Shown here: positions 35,259 to 46,894 of the stretch, piece after piece | How the letters are laid out: each line of letters starts with the position of its first letter | Position numbering within the stretch: position 1 is the first letter of the stretch | Assembly (NCBI RefSeq): GCF_002215215.1 | Contig: NZ_CP018632.1 | Location: 6,320,501-6,384,500 of the forward strand | Direction: 5' to 3' | Length of the DNA stretch: 64,000 nucleotides | DNA from: Granulosicoccus antarcticus IMCC3135 | GTDB taxonomy: Bacteria > Pseudomonadota > Gammaproteobacteria > Granulosicoccales > Granulosicoccaceae | The notes under the pieces: model-generated | Seen by the model: only the letters and a program-made list of their open reading frames with translations | Told to the model about the DNA's origin: nothing | The model's database searches: none | Translations under genes and position numbers: made by a program

Positions 35259-37601
35259 TTATTCCAGACCTGCCTTGTAGTCAATGGCATCAACCGCTGC
35301 AATGGCACACAGATTGACGATACCTCGAACGGTGGTCGACTCTGTGACAACATGCGCCGGTTTGTTCAATCCCATGAGCATGGGTCCGACAGGCACACCA
35401 TCGCCGAGCACCTTGACCATGTTGTAGGCAATGTTGGCGGCATCCAGATTCGGCATGACCAGCAAATTGGCCGCACCTGCAAATCCTGCGTTCGGAAACA
35501 CGCGATCACGCGTCTCTTGCGACAAGGCCGCATCTGCGTGCATTTCACCTTCTACCGCTATTTCCGGATGACGCTCAGCCAGCAACTTGCGTGCGGTACG
35601 CATCTTCACAGCCGATTCATTGTTACGACTGCCGAAGTTCGAATGCGACAACATGCCGATCTTGGGCACCATACCGAAACGTCTGACAATCTTGGAGGCC
35701 ATGAATGCGGTCTCTGCCAGCTCTTCGGCGGAGGGGTTGACCGTGACATGGGTATCGGTCAGAAACACACTCCCCTTGTCCAGGATCATGAGCATCAATG
35801 CCGAGATGTCGCTGACGTCATCCCGTATGCCAATGACATCACACAGGTACTTCAAATGGCGGGCGTAGGCTCCCTGCGTTCCACAAACCAGTGCATCAGC
35901 CTGTCCTTCACGCACCATCACAGCACCCAGTGCCGTCATCCGGGTACGAATGACATTGGCAGCATAGCGAGGCGAAACACCAGCGCGCTCCATCAGGCGA
36001 TGATAGGCATCCACGTGCTGTTCGTAATGCGGATTGTTCTCAGGATCGATGACCGTGAAACCCTCCCCCATTGTCAGACGTAATCCCAGTTCCTCGATCT
36101 TTGCCTGGATACCTTCCGGTCGTCCCAGCAATATCGGGTGGCAAATGGCATCGTCGACCAGTATCTGCACGGCATTGAGCACCCGCAGTGATTCACCTTC
36201 TGGCAATACGATTCGTTGTGTATCTGCCTGGGCCCGTTCAAAAACCGGCTTCATGATCAGACCGGAACGGAAGATGAATTCGCTCAGTTTGCGACGATAG
36301 GCTTCAAAATCCTGGATCGGCCGGGTAGCGACTCCACTGGCCATGGCTGCCCGGGCAACCATTTCAGGAATTTCCATCATCAGGCGCGGATCGAAAGGCT
36401 TGGGAATCAGGTATTCACGGCCGAAGCGAAAAGGCTTGCCGCCATAAGCTGCAGATACGACATCCGATGCTTCCTTGTTGGCAATACCGGCAATGGCTTC
36501 AACCGCTGCCGCTTGCATCTCACCATTGATTTCAGTGGCCCCCACATCCAGAGCCCCGCGGAACAGAAACGGGAAGCAAAGTACGTTATTGACCTGATTG
36601 GGGTAGTCAGAGCGGCCCGTTGCCATGATGGCGTCATCACGCACCGCATGAACAACAGCAGGGCTTATTTCCGGATCAGGATTGGCCAGCGCCAGAATGA
36701 AGGGAGATGCAGCCATACGTGCAACCTGCTCGCCCGTCATGACATTAGGTGCTGACAGCCCCAGAAACACATCGGCGTCACCAATGACATCATCGAGCGT
36801 ACGTGCCTCGGTATCGCGAGCATAGACCGCCTTGTAGGGGTCCATATTATTATTACGACCTTCGTACAACACGCCATGTTCATCACAGACAGAGACGCGT
36901 TTCTTGTCCAGCCCCATGAAGACCAGCAGGTTCAGACAGGCCAGTGCCGCAGCCCCCGCACCCGAGCACACCAGATCGATATCATTCAGCTCCTTGCCGG
37001 CCACCTTCAGACCATTACGGATTGCAGCCGCAACCACAATCGCCGTCCCATGCTGATCATCATGGAACACGGGAATGTTCATTTTCTCGCGCAGACGTTT
37101 TTCAATGATGAAACATTCCGGCGCCTTGATGTCCTCCAGATTGATACCGCCAAAGGTCGGCTCCAGCAGCTCAACAGCTTCGCAAAAGCGATCGACGTCG
37201 GTGGTGTCCAGCTCCAGATCGAAAACATCGACGTTGGCGAACTTCTTGAACAGAACCGCCTTGCCTTCCATGACCGGCTTGGATGCCAGCGCGCCGATGG
37301 CGCCCAGGCCAAGCACCGCGGTGCCGTTGGTTATGACGGCAACAAGATTACTGCGTGCCGTCATTTCCGCAACCATCAGCGGATCACGAACTATTTCGTT
37401 ACAGGCGGCCGCAACACCCGGTGAATAAGCCAGCGCTAGATCGCGCTGATTCAGCATATTCTTGGTTGCAGAAATCTCCAACTTGCCGGGAGTGGGATAA
37501 CGATGGTAATTGAGTGCAGCCTCTGCCAGCGACTCCTGGGCTTCCTGTTCACTCGTCGGATTCAGAGTCTTGCTTCCTGAATCACTATGTTGGTCACTCA
37601 T
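35259..37601 (-). CDS. maeB: NADP-dependent malic enzyme, MaeB type (fused PTA-like domain)
   Basis: Oxidative decarboxylation of malate to pyruvate with NADPH formation. The protein has 780 residues and the usual two-part build. The N-terminal malic enzyme (about 1-430) shows [32 protein letters not shown], the dinucleotide-binding [14 protein letters not shown] and [15 protein letters not shown]. The C-terminal phosphotransacetylase-like domain (about 440-780), which binds acetyl-CoA as a regulator in homologues, shows [15 protein letters not shown] and LSHSNFGSR. It follows leuA on the same strand, 73 bp away. Confidence 0.96.
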   Translation of the reverse strand: MSDQHSDSGSKTLNPTSEQEAQESLAEAALNYHRYPTPGKLEISATKNMLNQRDLALAYSPGVAAACNEIVRDPLMVAEMTARSNLVAVITNGTAVLGLGAIGALASKPVMEGKAVLFKKFANVDVFDLELDTTDVDRFCEAVELLEPTFGGINLEDIKAPECFIIEKRLREKMNIPVFHDDQHGTAIVVAAAIRNGLKVAGKELNDIDLVCSGAGAAALACLNLLVFMGLDKKRVSVCDEHGVLYEGRNNNMDPYKAVYARDTEARTLDDVIGDADVFLGLSAPNVMTGEQVARMAASPFILALANPDPEISPAVVHAVRDDAIMATGRSDYPNQVNNVLCFPFLFRGALDVGATEINGEMQAAAVEAIAGIANKEASDVVSAAYGGKPFRFGREYLIPKPFDPRLMMEIPEMVARAAMASGVATRPIQDFEAYRRKLSEFIFRSGLIMKPVFERAQADTQRIVLPEGESLRVLNAVQILVDDAICHPILLGRPEGIQAKIEELGLRLTMGEGFTVIDPENNPHYEQHVDAYHRLMERAGVSPRYAANVIRTRMTALGAVMVREGQADALVCGTQGAYARHLKYLCDVIGIRDDVSDISALMLMILDKGSVFLTDTHVTVNPSAEELAETAFMASKIVRRFGMVPKIGMLSHSNFGSRNNESAVKMRTARKLLAERHPEIAVEGEMHADAALSQETRDRVFPNAGFAGAANLLVMPNLDAANIAYNMVKVLGDGVPVGPMLMGLNKPAHVVTESTTVRGIVNLCAIAAVDAIDYKAGLE

Positions 37602-37674
37602 CTAACACGTCCCTAAGGTTGGCCAGTAACTCCGATGCTCTTGGCACCGGAGCAATCTGAAAAGTAGACAGCGC

Positions 37675-39545
<1,871 letters not shown>

Positions 39546-39658
39546 GACATTCTCTTTGGCAACACCGGTGCGGGAATAGCTGACTAGCGGCTGTAAACGC
39601 GCACCTGACGATTGAGGCTGTGGCTCGAATCCGTTGATTTGAGCCCGACGATACATTA

Positions 39659-39685
39659 CCCGGCCCGCGTTATAGAGCGGCCGGG
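39659..39685 (-). terminator. GC-rich hairpin after the DUF3820 gene
   Basis: CCCGGC-CCGCG and CGCGG-CCGGG type arms (one bulge, 8-base loop TTATAGAG on the plus strand) form a very stable stem about 45 bases past the DUF3820 stop. It probably ends that transcript upstream of the leuA leader. No long T-run is present. Confidence 0.5.
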
Positions 39686-39729
39686 CGCATAAGCCTGTGT
39701 AGGTGCGCAAAGAATGTCATACGCTCAGA

Positions 39730-39999
39730 TTAATCCTGCAAGCCTGTGGGGTCAAGCGTGGCGTGCGAATCCAGTAAAGGACGGATAAGTTTTTCCAACC
39801 CGTTTACCTTGATTTCATACATCAGTGCCAGACGTTGCCCCAGCAAACCACCCGGAAACCCCTGCCCCTTGAACCAGACGACATAGGGCTCAGGAAGGTC
39901 AATCAACCGGGTGCCCTTGAACCGGCCAAATGGCATCGGCATGGCAGCAGCGTTCAGTACATCTGCCGACAAACTGGCGTTGTCATCATTTTCCGTCAT
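39730..39999 (-). CDS. DUF3820 family protein
   Basis: Small protein of 89 residues starting at the ATG at 39999 (MTENDDNAS), with an AGGCAAG site just upstream. The core MPFGRFKGTRLIDLPEPYVV, followed by WFKGQGFPGGLLGQRLALMYEIKVNGLEKLI, is the DUF3820 (formerly putative quorum-sensing-regulated/exonuclease-associated) domain. The function is unknown. Its start overlaps the end of the upstream transporter gene by 14 bases, so the two are likely co-transcribed. Confidence 0.8.
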   Translation of the reverse strand: MTENDDNASLSADVLNAAAMPMPFGRFKGTRLIDLPEPYVVWFKGQGFPGGLLGQRLALMYEIKVNGLEKLIRPLLDSHATLDPTGLQD

Positions 40000-40984
40000 C
40001 TTGCCTGCTTGCTGCCAGCTCCTCGCTGGCCAACTCAGAACGATCCGCTTCACCGGGCCGAGCCTGCGGTCCGCCACTGATTCGCAGGTTACGCGTGCTC
40101 AATACCGGCTTCTGAACCGAAGCAACCAGCTCGCGCCAGATGAACAGTAATCCCGAGCAGACAATGACGGCCGATCCGAGCAGAACCGTACGATCAATCG
40201 TTTCATGGAAGATAAGCGTGCCATAGAGAAGTGCCCACAACATCTGACTGTATTGCATGGGCGCCACAAACTGCGCTTCAGTGCTGCGATAGGCCTGAAT
40301 CATCAATGTTTGTGCAATGACACTCAACAGCCCCACGGCGCACAATCGAAGCAGGTACTCACCTGGCATGGGAACGTAGACAAATGCTGTTGCCACCCCC
40401 GTCACGATAACGTTAGTCAGCATGGGATAGATAATCAGAGTCATGCTGTGTTCACGTGATCCGATCAGACGAGTCACCACCGAGGTGCAGGCGACACAGG
40501 TTGCTGCGCCTATTGCTGCCATATGATGAATAGTGAAAGCCGTGTTACCGGGCCTTAATACGATCAGCACACCTGCCATTCCCAACAGAATCGCCAACCA
40601 GCGTATCAAATGAATACGCTCGCCCAGAATCGGTATGGCCAGTAAGGTAATCAGGATGGGCGCGGCAAACAGCAGAGAATAGACTTCTGCCAACGGCAGG
40701 TTGCCAAAAGCATGAAAGACACACAACATGCCGACAACCGTGAACAGACAGCGTAACGCCACCAGACCGGGCAGCTTCGGGCGCAGACTGCGTTTCGTAC
40801 CGTCAATGGCGAGAAACAGCGCAAAAGGCACAAAACTGAACAGCACGACGAAAAATGCCGTCTGAAAGACGGGAATATCGCTGACGCTCTTGATCAAGGT
40901 ATCGTGCAGAGAAAATATGGCGAACCCAAGCAGAGCCAGACCGACTCCCCTGAGGACACTGTTGCCTGTATTGTCCCCACCCAT
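39986..40984 (-). CDS. EamA/DMT-family transporter
   Basis: Drug/metabolite transporter superfamily protein of 332 residues with ten predicted membrane helices in two EamA repeats (about 10-145 and 155-290). Typical segments include FAIFSLHDTLIK, LPLAEVYSLLFAAPILITLLA, GERIHLIRWLAILLGMAGVLIV and QYSQMLWALLYGTLIFHE. The hydrophilic C-terminal tail of about 40 residues is Arg/Glu-rich. The exported compound cannot be told from sequence. Confidence 0.88.
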   Translation of the reverse strand: MGGDNTGNSVLRGVGLALLGFAIFSLHDTLIKSVSDIPVFQTAFFVVLFSFVPFALFLAIDGTKRSLRPKLPGLVALRCLFTVVGMLCVFHAFGNLPLAEVYSLLFAAPILITLLAIPILGERIHLIRWLAILLGMAGVLIVLRPGNTAFTIHHMAAIGAATCVACTSVVTRLIGSREHSMTLIIYPMLTNVIVTGVATAFVYVPMPGEYLLRLCAVGLLSVIAQTLMIQAYRSTEAQFVAPMQYSQMLWALLYGTLIFHETIDRTVLLGSAVIVCSGLLFIWRELVASVQKPVLSTRNLRISGGPQARPGEADRSELASEELAASRQDDGK

Positions 40985-41052
40985 ATTGCTATTACCCTGC
41001 TTTGAATTCTGTCACGTAGCTTAATAGTAGCCCAAAAAATCCATACGCCTGC

Positions 41053-42342
41053 TTATCCGCTACGCAGCGTACCTGGAAAGGGCTCACTGCGACCGCACTC
41101 GCGTCCAAATCCTATCTCCACTTGCAGTTGCTGCGCATGAGCCATCAAGGCCGGCGAGTCGATACCCGCGGCACAGATCTGACGTTGCTGCTCCTGTGCT
41201 AGCACAATCAGTGATTCCAGCTCCTTACGCGCTCGAATCTTCAACAATGACGCCTGTAAGACCTTGGCAGAAATCAACAGATAGTCGAAGTTCGCCAGTT
41301 TCTGTATGGCGGTGAACTGCGCTGCTGAACTGACCCCTTCGAGCATCAACATGATGCCTTGCCGATTCAGACTGCGAATCGCAGGCAGTGAAGATCGCAG
41401 GTCCTGGGTAATGGTATCGACCCGCAGTGACAGACACACATCGGAAGGCGCAACCCGTCTGGAACGGCATTGCTCTTTCAACCACAAGGATGATTCGGAA
41501 TTCAACTGCATGGCGCTCACCGGCACCACCATCTGACTTTCAATCAAAGGACGACCATTATCATTGCCCATGGCCAGAGAGTCGAGCACCGCATCAAACA
41601 AAGCACTCTTGCTGATAGGCCCCGTGGGCGCTATCAGACCAAGCGGACTGACCCGGAAACAACACACCAGTGGACGATGTTTTAACAAGATTCCCGGTTT
41701 TAACCGGTAATCAGCGCCTGCCACTTTAGCGGTGTGATCCTGACTATTGAGTACAGCCTGTGCTCTATCCGAGACATCACGCCTGGGTGCCAGGTACAAC
41801 AACTGACCGGCCTCATGCTCACCTGAGTTTGCCAGCGTCTGGATGGCTGTGACCATCCGGTCAGCATCACCGGATGCTTTCACGATTTTTGATATTCCCT
41901 GACGGGTACGACGACCTCGCCAATCCAGCGGAATGATGCGGTAATGCAGATCCATCGCAGCTCGGTGTTCACCTGACTCGATGACAGCATCCCTGAGCAG
42001 AGCGACATACTGCTCGGCAATCAGCCCTGCATCCTGCTCTTTGCATCGACGCAAGAATATGCACAGTGAATGATCGCCAATGCGGCCCATCGTGTCGCGA
42101 CTCCGGTGTCGGGTTTCCACGATCCCCAGCAAATTGCGAAAGGCACCATTAACGGCCTCATTACCCGCAACTGCCTGAATATGCTTGAGTACAGGAAAAT
42201 TCAGTATCAGCAGACACCCTCGCCGAACCTGCGTGCCAATGCTGCCAGGGCTCTGCCCTTTGCGCACCTCATCAAGGAAGGCGGCACGAAGCAACAACCC
42301 GGTTGCCTCGTCGTGCAATGAGTCCTTGATCGTCAGAGACAT
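41053..42342 (-). CDS. Degenerate GGDEF/EAL domain protein
   Basis: Protein of 429 residues. The N-terminal half (about 1-170) resembles a diguanylate cyclase fold, beginning with the usual DEATGLLLRAAFLDEV and having GRIGDHSLCIFLRRC where active enzymes have a GGDEF loop, so catalysis is unlikely. The C-terminal half (about 225-420) follows the EAL fold (LMLEGVSSAAQF, FDYLLISAKVLQ, QICAAGIDSPALMAHA), but the EAL motif and most metal ligands are missing. It may be a c-di-GMP receptor or scaffold, as FimX is. The start at 42342 overlaps the receiver gene by 10 bases; an upstream start at 42420 is possible. Confidence 0.7.
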   Translation of the reverse strand: MSLTIKDSLHDEATGLLLRAAFLDEVRKGQSPGSIGTQVRRGCLLILNFPVLKHIQAVAGNEAVNGAFRNLLGIVETRHRSRDTMGRIGDHSLCIFLRRCKEQDAGLIAEQYVALLRDAVIESGEHRAAMDLHYRIIPLDWRGRRTRQGISKIVKASGDADRMVTAIQTLANSGEHEAGQLLYLAPRRDVSDRAQAVLNSQDHTAKVAGADYRLKPGILLKHRPLVCCFRVSPLGLIAPTGPISKSALFDAVLDSLAMGNDNGRPLIESQMVVPVSAMQLNSESSLWLKEQCRSRRVAPSDVCLSLRVDTITQDLRSSLPAIRSLNRQGIMLMLEGVSSAAQFTAIQKLANFDYLLISAKVLQASLLKIRARKELESLIVLAQEQQRQICAAGIDSPALMAHAQQLQVEIGFGRECGRSEPFPGTLRSG

Positions 42343-42809
42343 TCGGCACCGCGGCATTCGGCTGATGCGAATTGTTTTTCCAGACGTATGAGGATCAACC
42401 TCAAGCTCACCGGACGGCACAGAGACTCACGATTCTGAACCTCATCAGGCCACTCTTCTCCCGCATCATGACCAACCAGAGTCAACGGTATTTGCCGCCT
42501 GTCAGGAACGTGATCGTCCAGCAGCACCCGCGTGCGCTCGTACAGTTGTGAAGAGGTCATATCCGGCAGATCACTGGTCAGAATCAACGCATCGTACTGG
42601 TGTGTGCGCACGTGCTGCATGGCCAGATCGGCACTCATAACGGCATCGACCAGATAGCCGCAGCGCTCCAGATTCAGGCGAATGACCCGCAGCACATGTG
42701 CCTGCTCGTCAACCAGCAGAATGCGCCGCACGGCAACTTCTGCCTGCTCTCCTTCGTCGTAATCATCCGGCATGCTCACCGGGGATATCGTCTGTGCGCT
42801 AACGCTCAT
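42333..42809 (-). CDS. Pseudo-receiver domain protein
   Basis: Single-domain response-regulator-like protein of 158 residues (RRILLVDEQAHVLRVIRLNLERCGY...). The acidic pair at the first strand is reduced to Asp-Glu as usual, but the strand that should end in the phosphorylated Asp reads YDALILTSDLPDM, placing Thr at that position, and the conserved Lys of the last strand is Arg (CRPVSLRL). Phosphorylation is therefore doubtful. Overlap with the degenerate GGDEF/EAL gene indicates the two products work together. Confidence 0.7.
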   Translation of the reverse strand: MSVSAQTISPVSMPDDYDEGEQAEVAVRRILLVDEQAHVLRVIRLNLERCGYLVDAVMSADLAMQHVRTHQYDALILTSDLPDMTSSQLYERTRVLLDDHVPDRRQIPLTLVGHDAGEEWPDEVQNRESLCRPVSLRLILIRLEKQFASAECRGAECL

Positions 42810-43044
42810 TTATGCTGAAGTCGTGTCCATGAGTGGATTCATCATTGACTACCGTAGCGGTAAGACGTCGCACCTCTTTACCCGATATCAGCCGTAATGT
42901 GGCCAAGATACGATCGGCACGTTACACCCGGCTTACCTGTTCGCCGGTCATAAACGCTCAAGCAACAGCCAGTTTCCATTGCAACAGCCTGACCAAAAAC
43001 TGCCGATAACGGTGAAATCGGTACCAACACTTAGCTCTATATTC

Positions 43045-44472
43045 ATGCACAGCACTTTCCAATCGACATCCATCGAGACTGTTCAGGCTCATCCGGGCTT
43101 TAGAACCGACACACTCACGACAATGCTTGTTTTGATACTGTCGATGATTTTTCTGTCAGCTTGCGGCGTCCGTGATGATGAAACTGGCGCTTCTGCCGGC
43201 GATAGCTCACTGCCTCCCATAACCGGTGACTCGACTTCGGATTATCGGCAGCCGCCCGTCTCCTGCCAGATTGATGACATGAAAACCTGGGTACTTCAGG
43301 GCATGCTGGATTATTACCTGTTTGCCGACCAGGTCGATGAGAATACCCCGCTGAACAATTACGACAATATAGAGACACTGATTACCGACTTGCGAGTGAG
43401 TCCCAATGACACATTCAGCTACATCACGGACGAGACTAGTCATTCAGATCGTTTCAACGAGGGCGAAACTGTCGGCTTCGGCTGGCTGCTCAGCCGTACT
43501 CAGGCCAATGAATACTATTTCAAATTGCTTGAAGCAGGCTCCCCTCTAGCCCTGGCAGGCGTGCAGCGCGGCGACAGATTACTGGAGGTAAATTCCTTGC
43601 CTGCCGTTGATTTCTTTTCTCAGGATAGCGTTGCTAGAGAGGCAATCCTGAGCTCTGAAGACAACGCCGCCAGTGCAACCTTCACCATCCAGACTCCGCT
43701 GGGTGTCAGCCGCACCTTTACTACAACCAAGGCACGCTACACCCTTGATACCGTTCTTGATACACGGGTTATCGAACAGAACAATGTGCAAATCGGTTAC
43801 CTGCACTTCTACCAATTCCTGGATACATCAACGGAGGAGCTAGCCACAGCGTTTGCAACTCTGGCCTCTCAAAATGTCAGTGAGCTGGTACTGGACATGC
43901 GCTACAACTTTGGAGGCCGCGTGATGGTCGCCAATGAATTGGCCAGTTATCTGGTGGGTCGAGGCAAAACCGACGACGCCTTCGCCGTCTATCAGCCAAA
44001 CGAGAAGTATCGTGAAAACTCCGCAACCATCAACTTTGTCAACCAGAGCAACGCCCTGAATCTGTCGCGGGTTGTCATTCTGCAAACCGACGATACCTGC
44101 TCTGCAGCGGAGCTGGTCACCAATGGTCTGCGCCCCTTCATGGATGTCATCACCGTCGGTGGAACCAGTTGCGGAAAACCTTACGCCACCATTCCTAACA
44201 CAGCCTGCAGCAAGGTCATGAACGCACTGGAACTTGAAGCGGTTAATGCAAGCGGTAGCGGCGGCTACTACGATGGCATTGCAGCCGATTGCACGGTTAC
44301 TGAGGACATCGGCCAGACACTGGGTGACCGTGATGAAAATCTGCTCTCAGCTGCGCTGAGCTATATTGACAACGGCACATGCCCTGCCGCCAGTACGACG
44401 CGCTCGATATCCTCGTGGCAAGCATTGCCAGAGGTGCTCAAACCGGCCTGGTTTGGTGTCAGCACTTTCTGA
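43045..44472 (+). CDS. S41-family (C-terminal processing type) peptidase, lipoprotein
   Basis: Secreted serine protease of about 475 residues. A hydrophobic stretch ending in the lipobox LSAC precedes an acidic Ser/Thr-rich linker. A PDZ-like domain (about 150-230, with AGVQRGDRLLEVNSLPAVD) follows, then the S41 core: VLDMRYNFGGRVMVANELA, the catalytic Ser in CSAAELVTNGL and the Lys in GTSCGKPYA. The start is uncertain: ATG at 43045 or 43123, or TTG at 42979; all keep the lipobox, and none has a good ribosome binding site. Probably anchored in the outer membrane or exposed on the surface. A 235-bp gap to the divergent receiver gene shows no other gene. Confidence 0.87.
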   Translation: MHSTFQSTSIETVQAHPGFRTDTLTTMLVLILSMIFLSACGVRDDETGASAGDSSLPPITGDSTSDYRQPPVSCQIDDMKTWVLQGMLDYYLFADQVDENTPLNNYDNIETLITDLRVSPNDTFSYITDETSHSDRFNEGETVGFGWLLSRTQANEYYFKLLEAGSPLALAGVQRGDRLLEVNSLPAVDFFSQDSVAREAILSSEDNAASATFTIQTPLGVSRTFTTTKARYTLDTVLDTRVIEQNNVQIGYLHFYQFLDTSTEELATAFATLASQNVSELVLDMRYNFGGRVMVANELASYLVGRGKTDDAFAVYQPNEKYRENSATINFVNQSNALNLSRVVILQTDDTCSAAELVTNGLRPFMDVITVGGTSCGKPYATIPNTACSKVMNALELEAVNASGSGGYYDGIAADCTVTEDIGQTLGDRDENLLSAALSYIDNGTCPAASTTRSISSWQALPEVLKPAWFGVSTF

Positions 44473-44594
44473 AGAGAGCCCTCTGAAGGGCCCCTATTGA
44501 TGCGATAAGCGCGTGAATTGCGCACACGCCTGATGACTGGCGCTACACTGCGCAGGCAGGGGCGTCAGCCCCCATCAATCATAGGGGAGCAAGA

Positions 44595-45305
44595 ATGGGC
44601 ATGCTGTATCTGGTACGCCACGGGCAGGCGTCGGCCGGCACTCACGATTATGATCGTCTGTCGCCACTGGGCCAGCGTCAGTCACAACTACTGGGCCAGT
44701 GGTGGACATCCCAGAAATTCGCACCCGATCTTGTCTATCATGGATCACTGCGCAGACAGCGCGATACGGCGCGGCTTGCACTGGAGCATCTGGGTTCAGC
44801 ACTACAGCCCGATGTGCATGAGGGTTTGAACGAATATACCCACAGAATCATTGAGAAGCACTTTGGTGCCGCCCCAGAAGTTGGGACCGAGTCCGAGTCC
44901 GGGACCGAGTCCGGGACCGAGGCTGACAACCACGAATCACTCACCTTCGAAGACTACATCAGCGTCATGCAGCGATGGCGTGACCATAGCGCGCATCCGG
45001 ATCTGCCAGAAATCGAACCTTGGGCAGACTTTGCCAATCGCGGCTGGGAAACCATGCGCTCACTGCACCAGCAACAGGGCGACAAGCAGCATCATGTTTT
45101 CGTGACATCCGGCGGTGTCATTGCCACCGTGCTGGCCGCCGTATTAGGGCTGGATTTCTCGCACACCGTGGATGCCATCTGGCGTATTCGCAACTCATCG
45201 GTCACCACCCTTAATTTTGACGGCAAAACGGCACGTCTGGTTGATTTCAACACGGTGCCCCATCTGCAGCTGCAAAATGACCCGTCGCTGATTACACTGA
45301 TATAG
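44595..45305 (+). CDS. Histidine phosphatase (phosphoglycerate-mutase superfamily)
   Basis: Protein of 236 residues with the catalytic RHG motif at residues 8-10 (LYLVRHGQAS) and a second His in the late VTSGGVIATVLAA region. The closest type is the SixA/CobC-like 'histidine phosphatase family' of unknown substrate. Between the two conserved halves lies an insert made of Gly-Thr-Glu-Ser repeats encoded by near-perfect DNA repeats. An AGGGGAGCAAG site precedes the ATG. Confidence 0.88.
   Translation: MGMLYLVRHGQASAGTHDYDRLSPLGQRQSQLLGQWWTSQKFAPDLVYHGSLRRQRDTARLALEHLGSALQPDVHEGLNEYTHRIIEKHFGAAPEVGTESESGTESGTEADNHESLTFEDYISVMQRWRDHSAHPDLPEIEPWADFANRGWETMRSLHQQQGDKQHHVFVTSGGVIATVLAAVLGLDFSHTVDAIWRIRNSSVTTLNFDGKTARLVDFNTVPHLQLQNDPSLITLI
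44883..44921 (+). repeat. Short tandem repeat inside the phosphatase gene
   Basis: Units of GGGACCGAGTCC, GAGTCC, GGGACCGAGTCC and GGGACCGAG follow each other without mismatch. They encode GTESESGTESGTE. The unit sizes are multiples of three, so changes in copy number keep the frame. Confidence 0.85.
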
Positions 45306-45383
45306 TCAGGCTGAACACCCCCAAGCGGACCGGCTCGATGTTGACCGGTCACCATATTCATCAGTTTTGAGGAACGACCAATC

Positions 45384-46751
45384 ATGCATACCCTGGATGA
45401 GGCTGATCGTCAATTTGCGCTGCACCCATTCACCAACCTGTCTGCCCATCAGAAGCAAGGCCCGCTCATCATCGACAGAGGTGAAGGCGTCTACGTCTGG
45501 GATGATCAGGGCAATCGCCTGATTGAAGGCATGTCCGGACTATGGTGTGCCGCTCTGGGTTTCAGCGAACAGCGTCTGGTTGATGCTGCAGCAAAGCAGT
45601 TTGCAGCCCTGCCCTACTCGCATATGTTCAGCCATCATTCGACGGCACCCGCTATCGAACTCTCCAAACGTCTGGTGCAGATGGCGCCTGAAGGTATCGG
45701 CAAGTGCTTTCTGGTCAATTCTGGTTCCGAGGCTGTCGACACTGCCATTAAAATGGCCTGGTATTACAACAATGCACTGGGTCGACCAGGCAAGAAAACG
45801 ATCATCGCACGACAACGCGCCTACCATGGCGTCACGGTCGCTGCGGGCAGCCTCACCGGCCTGCCCTATGTCCAGGACGGCTTTGATCTGCCAGCCATTC
45901 CGGTTATTCATGTTGAAACCCCACATGCGTATCGTTTCGCAGAACCGGGCGAGTCAGATCAGGCCTATTCCACCCGGCTGGCCGACTCTCTCGAACGGCA
46001 AATCATCGAAGCGGGTGCGGATACCATTGCCGCATTCATCGCCGAACCGGTCATGGGCGCAGGTGGAGTTCTGATACCACCCGATGGCTATTTCGAGAAG
46101 GTTCAAGCGGTCCTCAAGCGCCATGACATCCTGTTCATTGCCGACGAGGTCATCTGTGGCTTTGGTCGAACCGGCAATGCCTGGGGTTGTGATACCTACG
46201 GCATCAAACCGGACATCATGACTTCTGCCAAGCAGCTCTCGTCTGCCTACTTGCCAATTGGCGCTGTTCTGGTAACAGATGCCCTGTATGACGCCTTCAG
46301 TCAATATACCGATAAACTGGGCGTCTTCGGTACGGGTAACACCTACGGCGGACATCCGGTATCAGCCGCTGTCGCTCTGGAGACTCTGCGCATCTATGAA
46401 GATGATGACATTTTCGGACAAGTCAGAAGCCGTGCACCTCACTTCAGCGAGCGTATTCAGGCCTTGCAGAATCACCCGCTGGTTGGTAACACTCGTAGTG
46501 TCGGTTTGATCGGAGCAGTCGAACTAGTTGCCGACAAGGACAGCAAGACCAGTTTCCCGGCTGCTGACAAGATTGCCGTGCAAGCCATGCTGGCAGCACG
46601 CAAGCATGGCCTTATCGTGCGGGCGGCACCAGGCGATGCACTGGCATTCTGCCCACCTCTGATCATTAACGATGAACAGATTGATGACATGTTCGATGCG
46701 GTGACCGATGCCTTGAACGATGTACTCAAGGCGAACAGCACCGCTGTCTAA
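45384..46751 (+). CDS. Class III PLP-dependent aminotransferase (omega-amino acid type)
   Basis: Aminotransferase of 455 residues. Typical elements are [10 protein letters not shown], the cofactor phosphate-binding [14 protein letters not shown], the [13 protein letters not shown] loop, [25 protein letters not shown], and the Schiff-base Lys in [15 protein letters not shown]. The overall pattern is that of omega-amino acid:pyruvate/putrescine aminotransferases (BauA/SpuC-like). A polyamine or beta-alanine substrate is plausible but not certain. It is convergent with the ugpC-like gene and separated from it by a strong hairpin. Confidence 0.9.
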   Translation: MHTLDEADRQFALHPFTNLSAHQKQGPLIIDRGEGVYVWDDQGNRLIEGMSGLWCAALGFSEQRLVDAAAKQFAALPYSHMFSHHSTAPAIELSKRLVQMAPEGIGKCFLVNSGSEAVDTAIKMAWYYNNALGRPGKKTIIARQRAYHGVTVAAGSLTGLPYVQDGFDLPAIPVIHVETPHAYRFAEPGESDQAYSTRLADSLERQIIEAGADTIAAFIAEPVMGAGGVLIPPDGYFEKVQAVLKRHDILFIADEVICGFGRTGNAWGCDTYGIKPDIMTSAKQLSSAYLPIGAVLVTDALYDAFSQYTDKLGVFGTGNTYGGHPVSAAVALETLRIYEDDDIFGQVRSRAPHFSERIQALQNHPLVGNTRSVGLIGAVELVADKDSKTSFPAADKIAVQAMLAARKHGLIVRAAPGDALAFCPPLIINDEQIDDMFDAVTDALNDVLKANSTAV

Positions 46752-46809
46752 AAGCTTCTGAAGCAAGTACTCCTGATTCAGGACGCCTGACAGCAGCACG
46801 GATCAAACC

Positions 46810-46856
46810 GGCGGGCCCTTTGCTTGACAATCCGACGTCAAGAGTGAGGGCCCGCC
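46810..46856. terminator. Bidirectional terminator-like hairpin
   Basis: A perfect 10-bp repeat GGCGGGCCCT (46810-46819) / AGGGCCCGCC (46847-46856) encloses a second stem CTTGAC/GTCAAG. It lies between two convergent genes, 59 bases after the aminotransferase stop and 39 bases from the ATPase stop. Confidence 0.65.
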
Positions 46857-46894
46857 CGGGATGCTCGACCAGAAACCTTCAGTTCGCCCCTGAC

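Noticed and set aside
35241..36083. A 280-codon plus-strand open frame opposite maeB
   Set aside because: Antisense to a strongly supported gene, with low-complexity His/Gln/Arg composition typical of shadows.
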